In this document: positions 1-3,927 of the stretch, in pieces
Layout: the number at the start of each line of letters is the position of its first letter
Numbering within the stretch: position 1 is the stretch's first letter
Source: Roseburia sp. CAG:303
GTDB taxonomy: Bacteria > Bacillota > Clostridia > Lachnospirales > Lachnospiraceae
Assembly: GCA_000437755.1 (NCBI GenBank)
Contig: FR900129.1
Span: forward strand, 1 to 7,643
Direction: 5' to 3'
Length of the DNA: 7,643 nt
Translations under genes and position numbers: made by a program
The notes under the pieces: model-generated
Database searches by the model: none
What the model saw: the letters and a program-made list of their open reading frames with translations, nothing else
Told to the model about the DNA's origin: nothing

Positions 1-319
1 CGGAAGAGGAAACATTGTTTTTGTTGTGTCCTTTTAGCTCTTTTTCACGTTTTTCAATGATGGAAGGGGTCACGAATTCAACATCGAGTCCTTCGCCTGT
101 CACTTCCTGGATGGAAGTCATAAGAGGCAGATAAAATTTTTTCTTAATGTATTCAATCATTGCATCATTTTCTTTAAATAATAAGGTAACAACATTGTTT
201 TCCACAGAGTATACCTGGAGAGGTTTTATCCACGAATTAAAGGAAACGTCTGCGATGTCAAATTCATTTTTAAAGAAATTCAGTATTTCTGCCCATTTAT
301 CCACTACTAAGTTATACAT
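1..319 (-). CDS. dnaA: Chromosomal replication initiator protein DnaA, N-terminal part (3' end lies beyond the left edge)
   Basis: DnaA binds DnaA boxes, melts the origin and loads the replicative helicase. Only the first 106 codons are visible, read right to left from ATG at 319. The protein begins MYNLVVDKWAEIL and includes FNSWIKPL around residues 27-34 (W30), then EYIKKKFYLPLM near 56-67. This is the pattern of DnaA domain I, which binds helicase and regulators. From about residue 88 the sequence turns charged and polar (EKREKELKGHNKNN), as expected for the flexible domain II linker. The AAA+ and DNA-binding domains are outside the window. An in-frame TAG four codons upstream makes this ATG the first possible ATG start. 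The upstream ribosome site is modest (AAAGGCTTAGG). The gene is divergent from rpmH and faces the DnaA-box array, which is the usual Firmicutes arrangement. The identity rests on domain I plus context and is very likely. Confidence 0.95.
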   Translation of the reverse strand, partial: MYNLVVDKWAEILNFFKNEFDIADVSFNSWIKPLQVYSVENNVVTLLFKENDAMIEYIKKKFYLPLMTSIQEVTGEGLDVEFVTPSIIEKREKELKGHNKNNVSSS

Positions 320-371
320 ATCTGTAACCTAAGCCTTTCTATATATCCATACTTATGCCATGATATAATAT

Positions 372-400
372 ATTTTATACTAAGTCGAAGATTTTTTCAA
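372..400 (-). promoter_or_regulatory. Probable sigma-A promoter of dnaA
   Basis: Read on the minus strand, TTGAAA (395-400) is followed by exactly 17 nt and then TAAAAT (372-377). Each hexamer matches the sigma-A consensus at 5 of 6 positions. Transcription would start near 365, giving a leader of about 45 nt before the dnaA ATG. The first exact DnaA box (427-435) lies about 27 bp upstream of the -35, so feedback by DnaA is plausible; that is inference. Confidence 0.65.
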
Positions 401-422
401 CTTTTTTCTAAAAATCAATAAA

Positions 423-447
423 AAAATGTGGAAAAATGATCGGTGGA
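423..447 (+). repeat. Origin direct repeat, copy 1 (DnaA box plus ATGATCGGTGGA)
   Basis: This 25-nt unit consists of an A run, the box TGTGGAAAA (427-435) and then ATGATCGGTGGA. It matches the unit at 687-711 at 24 of 25 positions. The single difference (A433 versus T697) lies inside the DnaA box and switches it between TTTTCCACA and TTATCCACA. The GGTGGA tail resembles a weak second box 15 nt on. Confidence 0.85.
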
Positions 448-522
448 GAAAGAAGAGTATAAAATGTGCTTGACAGAAAGAAAAGAAATAAAATCAATAT
501 GTATAAAAAATTTGATCAAAAA

Positions 523-551
523 TGTGGAAAAGTGGATAAAAATGTGGAAAA
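523..551 (-). promoter_or_regulatory. Tandem DnaA boxes (two exact plus one overlapping near-match)
   Basis: TGTGGAAAA occurs at 523-531 and again at 543-551, in the same orientation and 20 bp apart, which is about two helical turns, so both should lie on one DNA face. AGTGGATAA (531-539) overlaps the first by one base and differs from the ideal box only at its first base. Confidence 0.85.
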
Positions 552-574
552 CCTGAGATTTCTACCATTTCAAC

Positions 575-583
575 TTTTCCACA
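575..583 (+). promoter_or_regulatory. DnaA box TTTTCCACA
   Basis: An exact match to TTWTCCACA in plus orientation. It faces the tandem minus-oriented boxes at 523-551 and borders the AT-rich gap at 584-661, a possible melting region. Confidence 0.8.
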
Positions 584-661
584 TTCAAAATTATACAGAT
601 TTCTACATTCGGAAAAATATTGTAAAATAAAGGAAAATGGGATAGAAAAACCACAAAATAA

Positions 662-705
662 GATCATTTATCCACATTTGATCCACAAAATGTGGATAAA
701 TGATC
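662..705. repeat. Perfect 18-bp inverted repeat carrying two facing DnaA boxes
   Basis: The left arm (662-679, GATCATTTATCCACATTT) is the exact reverse complement of the right arm (688-705). The 8-nt spacer is GATCCACA. Each arm contains the ideal box TTATCCACA (668-676 plus, 691-699 minus). The spacer completes a third, one-mismatch box, TGATCCACA (679-687), set 11 bp from the first. The right arm is also part of the direct repeat at 687-711. There is no U-tract after it, so it does not look like a terminator. Confidence 0.9.
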
Positions 706-711
706 GGTGGA
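687..711 (+). repeat. Origin direct repeat, copy 2 (DnaA box plus ATGATCGGTGGA)
   Basis: The second copy of the 25-nt unit at 423-447, 264 bp downstream, with one mismatch. Here the box is the ideal TGTGGATAA (691-699). The unit overlaps the right arm of the inverted repeat and continues six bases beyond it (GGTGGA), so it is not merely a by-product of the palindrome. Confidence 0.85.
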
Positions 712-728
712 TTCGTGTATAATTATTC

Positions 729-737
729 TGTGGAAAA
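729..737 (-). promoter_or_regulatory. DnaA box TTTTCCACA (last exact box before rpmH)
   Basis: TGTGGAAAA on the plus strand is an exact box in minus orientation. It is followed by a short GC-rich GCTGC and then a long A-rich tract. A box, a GC clamp and an AT-rich stretch is the layout described for bacterial origin unwinding modules; applying it here is inference. Confidence 0.8.
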
Positions 738-748
738 GCTGCATATGG

Positions 749-796
749 TAAAAATCAACAAAAAGCAAAAAAAATAAGAAAAAATGAAAATAATAC
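749..796 (+). other. A-rich tract between oriC boxes and the rpmH promoter
   Basis: A 48-nt stretch made almost entirely of A on the plus strand, including an A8 run (767-774) and an A6 run (779-784 region), with hardly any T clusters or G/C. It ends directly at the rpmH -35. It could be an UP element contacted by RNA polymerase, a bent A-tract segment, part of the unwinding element, or several of these. The sequence alone does not decide. Confidence 0.5.
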
Positions 797-825
797 TTGA
801 CGTGGAAATTCATATTGAATATAAT
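797..825 (+). promoter_or_regulatory. Sigma-A promoter of the rpmH-rnpA-yidD-yidC-jag cluster
   Basis: TTGACG (797-802), a 17-nt spacer, and a perfect TATAAT (820-825). Transcription would start near 832, leaving a leader of about 43 nt before rpmH. The A-rich tract directly upstream fits an UP element, as expected for a strongly expressed ribosomal protein gene. A degenerate DnaA-box-like sequence, CGTGGAAAT (801-809), overlaps the -35. Confidence 0.9.
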
Positions 826-860
826 GGGTACGATGTCTTAACATACTTTTTAAATAACGA

Positions 861-868
861 AGGAGGTG
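861..868 (+). promoter_or_regulatory. Ribosome binding site deciding the rpmH start
   Basis: AGGAGGTG is a near-ideal Shine-Dalgarno sequence. It ends 6 nt before the ATG at 875 but 18 nt before the second in-frame ATG at 887. Spacing therefore favours the upstream ATG, although the downstream one would give the usual 44-residue L34. Confidence 0.85.
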
Positions 869-874
869 TAGAGA

Positions 875-1021
875 ATGAGACAGACAATGGGTGTTACTTA
901 TAATCCAAAGAAGAGAGCTAGAGCAAAGGTTCATGGTTTCAGAGCTAGAATGAGCACAGCTAACGGAAGAAAAGTATTAGCTGCCAGAAGAGCAAAAGGA
1001 AGAAAGCGTATTTCAGCATAG
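875..1021 (+). CDS. rpmH: 50S ribosomal protein L34
   Basis: L34 is a small, very basic protein of the large ribosomal subunit. The 48-residue product contains VTYNPKKRARAKVHGFRARM, then MSTANGRKVLAARRAKGRKR, ending RISA. These are the family hallmarks: the (T)(Y/F)xP opening, KVHGFRxRM, and the Arg/Lys-rich end. The start at 875 is chosen from the strong ribosome site at 861-868. It adds four residues (MRQT) before the Met that lines up with the normal L34 N-terminus. The gene is too short for many ORF filters. It sits next to oriC with its own strong promoter, and a terminator-like hairpin follows nine bases after the stop, so it is probably transcribed more than the genes behind it. Confidence 0.97.
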   Translation: MRQTMGVTYNPKKRARAKVHGFRARMSTANGRKVLAARRAKGRKRISA

Positions 1022-1029
1022 ATTAGCAT

Positions 1030-1061
1030 AGACCGCAATTTTGTGGTCTTTTCTTCTTTTT
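1030..1061 (+). terminator. Intrinsic terminator or attenuator after rpmH
   Basis: AGACCGCA (1030-1037) pairs with TGTGGTCT (1042-1049) in an 8-bp stem with one G-U pair and a 4-nt loop (ATTT). A pyrimidine tract rich in T follows (TTTTCTTCTTTTT). The stem is short and the T run is broken by C, so partial read-through into rnpA is likely. This would let L34 be made in excess of the downstream proteins. Confidence 0.75.
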
Positions 1062-1121
1062 ACTGTTTTATTATCAGGTTATCATTGAAATCGTATATAG
1101 AATCAAAACTGGGAGATTTTT

Positions 1122-1481
1122 GTGAGAAATATTAATTCGATAAAGAAAAACTGTGATTTTCAGACAGTTTACAGAACCGGTAAATCATATGCAAATAAAT
1201 ACCTTGTAATGTATGTAAAAAAGAATGATGATGGAAATTCAAGATTAGGTATTTCTGTCAGTAAGAAGGTAGGAAACAGTGTAGTAAGACATCGGATTAC
1301 CCGGTTAATCAGAGAATGTTATAGATTGAATCAGCATATGTTCAGTAGTGGTCTGGACATTATTGTAGTATCCAGAGTTGCAGCAAAGGGACATAACTAT
1401 TATGATATAGAGAGTGCTTTGCTGCATCTGGCAAAGCTGCAGGGAATAGTGAATCAGCCTCAGAATATAGAGGAAAGCTGA
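1122..1481 (+). CDS. rnpA: Ribonuclease P protein component
   Basis: RnpA is the protein subunit that helps the RNase P RNA bind and cleave pre-tRNA 5' leaders. The product is 119 residues, a normal size. It opens with the conserved SIKKNCDFQTVYRTGKSYAN (6-25). Next comes RLGISVSKKVGNSVVRHRIT (41-60) followed by RLIRE, the basic RNR-type helix. Here the usual Arg-Asn-Arg triplet reads Arg-His-Arg (56-58), with both arginines kept. The start is GTG at 1122, preceded by GGGAG (1111-1115) at good spacing; the encoded N-terminus matches the family. It lies about 100 nt after rpmH, beyond the hairpin at 1030-1061. A very weak promoter-like pair lies at 1071-1099, but read-through from rpmH is the simpler source of transcription. 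yidD follows after 24 nt. Confidence 0.97.
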   Translation: MRNINSIKKNCDFQTVYRTGKSYANKYLVMYVKKNDDGNSRLGISVSKKVGNSVVRHRITRLIRECYRLNQHMFSSGLDIIVVSRVAAKGHNYYDIESALLHLAKLQGIVNQPQNIEES

Positions 1482-1505
1482 TTATTATGTAAGAAAGAAA
1501 AAGCG

Positions 1506-1727
1506 GTGAATAATTTGAAAAAGATTCTTATATATATGATACGTTTTTATCAGAAATTCTTATCTCCATTGAAAAGAGGGCATTGCAGGTATATTCCGAC
1601 CTGTTCCCAGTATGCGGTGGAAGCACTTGAGAAATATGGTGTTATTAAGGGAATGTATCTTGCTGTAAGAAGAATATTAAGGTGTCATCCTTTTTCAAAA
1701 CGGAGCGGCTATGATCCCGTTCCATAG
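1506..1727 (+). CDS. yidD: Membrane protein insertion efficiency factor YidD
   Basis: YidD is a small membrane-associated protein that assists YidC-dependent insertion; its gene usually lies between rnpA and yidC, as here. The 73-residue product carries RFYQKFLSPL (13-22), CRYIPTCSQYAVEALEKYG (27-45) and CHPFSKRSGYDPVP (60-73). These hold the family's three cysteines (27, 33, 60) and the terminal GYDPVP. The usual HPGGYDPVP end is changed to KRSGYDPVP. The start is uncertain. GTG at 1506 has only a poor purine run before it, whereas TTG at 1515 has GGTGA five bases upstream and gives MKKILIYMIRFYQ, closer to the common YidD N-terminus. The product would then be 70 residues. yidC follows after 15 nt, so the two are almost certainly co-transcribed. 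Confidence 0.94.
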   Translation: MNNLKKILIYMIRFYQKFLSPLKRGHCRYIPTCSQYAVEALEKYGVIKGMYLAVRRILRCHPFSKRSGYDPVP

Positions 1728-1742
1728 TTAAGGAGGATAATA

Positions 1743-3182
1743 GTGTCAGGTATATTTTTAACAAGTTGTACTAATTTTTTCCTCATCAGATGGATAGCCA
1801 ATATTCTTGGATTTATCATGAACTTATTTTATATTGTCATTGATAAATTCGGAATTGGAAAAATAAGTATATGTATTATTGTATTTACAATTATTGTAAA
1901 ACTTGTTATGCTGCCGATTAATATCAAGCAGCAGAAAACGATGAAGCTAAATAGCGTGATTATGCCAGAAATTCAGGCAATTCAGAAAAAATACGCAAAT
2001 AAAAAAGATAATGATTCCATGATGAAACAGCAGGCAGAATTAAATGCTGTTTATCAGAAATATGGAACTTCGCCGACAGGTGGTTGTCTGCCTATGCTGA
2101 TACAGTTTCCGATCCTGCTTGCATTGTATGCGGTTATGGCATGTCTGCCAAACTACATCAATGAGATCCAGGATATGTATAATAACGGTGTTGTATCTTA
2201 TGTAATAGGTACGGATGAGAGTGGAAAATTAGATTATCATACCATCCATGAATTAAAAGATCTTGCTGGTCTGAATGATGTGCTGTTAGATGAAAGTGGA
2301 GATGAAAATCTAGATAAGCTTGTAACAGCATATTTTGGTCAGAAGGGCAATTATGAGGATGAGGAAATCAAGGATGCTGTTTATAACAGTTTTACTTCAG
2401 CATACAGCAATGTATTTGGAAAGCAGGATGCATGGGCGATCGTGGAAGCATCATTTGATGAAGCAATTGAAAATGCACAGGATTTAAAAGCTATTTCTGA
2501 AGCAGACTGGAAAAAAGTTGAGGATAAAGACCTGGCAGAATATGCTGATTATACAGATGAAGACTGGGATGCACTGATAAGCAGTTACGAAACCATTCTG
2601 GATAAGCTGGATGATAATCATAAAGATATTCAGGTTTCCTATTCATTTTTCACGATTGATTTGAGTAAGTCGCCTGCAAATGGAGTAAAGATTGCGATTA
2701 TTATTCCGATTTTATCTGCACTTGCACAGCTTTTAAACATGAAGATATCCATGTCAAGCCAGCAGAATACAGGAAATGGTACTGCAGATTCCATGATGTC
2801 CTCCATGAAGGTAATGAGCTATTCCATGTGTGTCGTATCAGCAATCTTCTGTTATACATTCCCGGCAGGTCTTGGTTTGTACTGGGTAATCAGTTCGGCT
2901 GTGCAGGTAGTGATCCAGCTGATATTAAATAAGAAATTTGCAAATATGGATACCGATCAGATTATAAAGCAGAGCATCGAAAAAGCGAATAGGAAGAGAG
3001 CGAAGAAGGGACTTCCGCCAAATACGATTTCAACAGCTGCTGCAACAAACACAAGAAATTATAAGCCGCAGACAACGGAAACCAGTCAGAATACGACAGG
3101 TACAGGAAGTGCGGGCGGTGCAAAGAAAGGCTCAATTTCTGAAAAAGCAAATCTGAATAAAAAATATATGGATAAGAAATAG
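1743..3182 (+). CDS. yidC: Membrane protein insertase YidC/OxaA with large acidic insertion
   Basis: YidC inserts and folds proteins in the cytoplasmic membrane, alone or with SecYEG. The start is GTG at 1743, six bases after a perfect AGGAGG (1731-1736). Likely membrane segments are near residues 12-34, 41-60, 113-138, 313-332, 353-373 and 375-396. Between the second and third lies the amphipathic cytoplasmic hairpin (61-110). GGCLPMLIQFPILLALYAVM (113-132) and FPAGLGLYWVIS (373-384) are family signatures. In the second segment the groove arginine of Gram-positive YidC appears as Lys53 (IIVKLVMLP). Residues about 139-298 form an acidic, soluble insertion not found in typical Gram-positive YidC, which explains the length of 479 rather than about 260-300. 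The tail (397-479) is basic at first and then rich in Thr, Gly and Asn, and may touch the ribosome. No convincing lipoprotein signal is seen, although Cys9 exists. Confidence 0.96.
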   Translation: MSGIFLTSCTNFFLIRWIANILGFIMNLFYIVIDKFGIGKISICIIVFTIIVKLVMLPINIKQQKTMKLNSVIMPEIQAIQKKYANKKDNDSMMKQQAELNAVYQKYGTSPTGGCLPMLIQFPILLALYAVMACLPNYINEIQDMYNNGVVSYVIGTDESGKLDYHTIHELKDLAGLNDVLLDESGDENLDKLVTAYFGQKGNYEDEEIKDAVYNSFTSAYSNVFGKQDAWAIVEASFDEAIENAQDLKAISEADWKKVEDKDLAEYADYTDEDWDALISSYETILDKLDDNHKDIQVSYSFFTIDLSKSPANGVKIAIIIPILSALAQLLNMKISMSSQQNTGNGTADSMMSSMKVMSYSMCVVSAIFCYTFPAGLGLYWVISSAVQVVIQLILNKKFANMDTDQIIKQSIEKANRKRAKKGLPPNTISTAAATNTRNYKPQTTETSQNTTGTGSAGGAKKGSISEKANLNKKYMDKK

Positions 3183-3207
3183 CATTTATGCGTGGTGTTT
3201 GAAAGGT

Positions 3208-3213
3208 GGGAGG
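3208..3213 (+). promoter_or_regulatory. Ribosome binding site deciding the jag start
   Basis: GGGAGG lies 10 nt before ATG 3224. The alternative GTG at 3206 overlaps this site and has no ribosome site of its own, so the ATG is preferred. Confidence 0.75.
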
Positions 3214-3223
3214 CCTAAGTATA

Positions 3224-3853
3224 ATGGAATATCAGGAATTTACAGGAAAAACATTAAGTGACGCGGTAACAAATGCATTGATTGCATTGGAAACAAGCAG
3301 AGATAATCTGGAATACGAAGTAATCGAAAAAGGAAGTAACGGATTTCTTGGAATTGGTGCAAGAGATGCAAAAATCAGAGCAAAACTGAAAGTTTTACCA
3401 AAGAAATCAATAGAAGAAGTTGCATCAGACTTTTTAAAGAGTGTATTTCAGGCAATGAACTTAGAGGTAAAGGTAATTATTAATGTGCATGAGGATATGA
3501 TGGATGTCGAATTATCAGGTGACGAGATGGGAATACTGATAGGAAAACGAGGACAGACACTGGATTCTTTGCAATATTTACTCAGCCTTGTGGTAAATAA
3601 AGAAAGTGAAAGCTATGTTAAAGTAAAGGTAGATACAGAGAATTATAGACAGAGAAGAAGAGAAACTCTGGAAGGTCTTGCAAAAAATATCGCCTTTAAA
3701 GTAAAAAGAACAAAGAGATCGGTTTCGTTAGAACCAATGAATCCGTTTGAAAGAAGAGTTATTCATTCAGCACTTCAGAATGACAGGTATGTAACTACAA
3801 AAAGCGAAGGAGAAGAGCCTTACAGGCATGTAGTTGTTTCGTTAAAGAAGTAA
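3224..3853 (+). CDS. jag: RNA-binding protein Jag/KhpB (Jag-N, KH and R3H domains)
   Basis: Jag (KhpB) is a cytoplasmic RNA-binding protein found beside yidC. In some Firmicutes it pairs with KhpA and affects cell elongation and division. The 209-residue product shows three domains. Jag-N is at 1-55, with the signature GSNGFLGIGARDAKI (37-51). A KH domain spans about 65-138, with the GxxG loop GKRG at 107-110 inside MGILIGKRGQTLDSL. An R3H domain spans about 140-209, with Arg177 and His181 in FERRVIHSAL. The linker between Jag-N and KH is very short, making this a compact version. The longer GTG start at 3206 adds MGGLSI, unlike the family N-terminus, and is rejected. The gene follows yidC by 41 nt and is the last gene before a strong terminator. 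Confidence 0.95.
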   Translation: MEYQEFTGKTLSDAVTNALIALETSRDNLEYEVIEKGSNGFLGIGARDAKIRAKLKVLPKKSIEEVASDFLKSVFQAMNLEVKVIINVHEDMMDVELSGDEMGILIGKRGQTLDSLQYLLSLVVNKESESYVKVKVDTENYRQRRRETLEGLAKNIAFKVKRTKRSVSLEPMNPFERRVIHSALQNDRYVTTKSEGEEPYRHVVVSLKK

Positions 3854-3878
3854 TATTAGTGGATAATCCGTATTACCT

Positions 3879-3909
3879 GGGGAGAGGCCAAAATGCCTCT
3901 TCCCTTTTT
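3879..3909 (+). terminator. Strong intrinsic terminator after jag, just before mnmE
   Basis: A 10-bp stem with one G-U pair: GGGGAGAGGC (3879-3888) against GCCTCTTCCC (3895-3904), loop CAAAAT, then TTTTT (3905-3909). It ends the rpmH-to-jag transcript. Only 18 nt separate it from the mnmE ATG, including the mnmE ribosome site, so no promoter fits between the two. Confidence 0.9.
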
Positions 3910-3927
3910 CAGCTTTAGGAGGACAGG

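Larger units (their letters stand above)
320..796. other. oriC: Chromosomal replication origin (oriC), dnaA-rpmH intergenic region
   Basis: This is the only long non-coding stretch in the window. It contains seven exact DnaA boxes (TTWTCCACA): minus-oriented at 427-435, 523-531, 543-551, 691-699 and 729-737, and plus-oriented at 575-583 and 668-676. Two (668-676, 691-699) are the ideal TTATCCACA. One-mismatch sites lie at 531-539 and 679-687. The rest is very AT-rich, with long A runs at 749-796 and AT-rich gaps at 372-426 and 584-661 that could unwind. One further exact box (198-206) and two one-mismatch boxes (225-233, 297-305) lie inside dnaA. Box density together with the dnaA/rpmH flanks makes the origin call strong. 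The melting element and the exact limits cannot be fixed from sequence alone. A second box cluster beyond dnaA, as in Bacillus, would be outside the window. Confidence 0.92.

Noticed and set aside
147..332. 61-codon plus-strand reading frame in the left part
   Set aside because: It lies antisense over the dnaA 5' end, has no ribosome site and resembles no family; the minus-strand frame encodes DnaA domain I.
470..500. Perfect TTGACA (470-475) inside oriC as a promoter
   Set aside because: At 17-19 nt spacing the candidate -10 sequences (ATCAAT, TCAATA, CAATAT) are poor, and TATAAA at 502-507 is 26 nt away. No gene starts downstream of it before the rpmH promoter.
599..655. Further DnaA boxes (ATTTCTACA at 599-607, AAAACCACA at 647-655)
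   Set aside because: Only 6-7 of 9 positions match; in DNA this AT-rich such matches are expected by chance.
320..874. Small RNA, riboswitch or CRISPR-like array in the intergenic region
   Set aside because: The repeats are explained by DnaA boxes, with irregular spacing and no spacers of constant length. The rpmH leader is too short (about 43 nt) for a riboswitch.
1071..1099. Possible rnpA promoter TTATCA - 17 nt - TATATA
   Set aside because: Both hexamers match the consensus at only about 4 of 6 positions in AT-rich DNA, so it is indistinguishable from chance.
1743..1775. Lipoprotein signal on YidC (Cys9 in LTSC)
   Set aside because: There is no basic n-region and the hydrophobic stretch before Cys9 is too short; the start is fixed by a well-placed AGGAGG, so an upstream extension is unlikely.
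2962..3150. Minus-strand frames inside yidC, mnmE and mnmG (for example here, 4092-4373, 4845-5243, 5355-5696)
   Set aside because: They are shadows of confidently identified genes, with low-complexity Ser/Ile/Phe-rich translations and no ribosome sites.
3834..3867. Possible mnmE promoter with TGGATAAT as an extended -10
   Set aside because: There is no -35 at proper spacing (TTGTTT is 22 nt away), and any transcript would still run into the terminator at 3879-3909.
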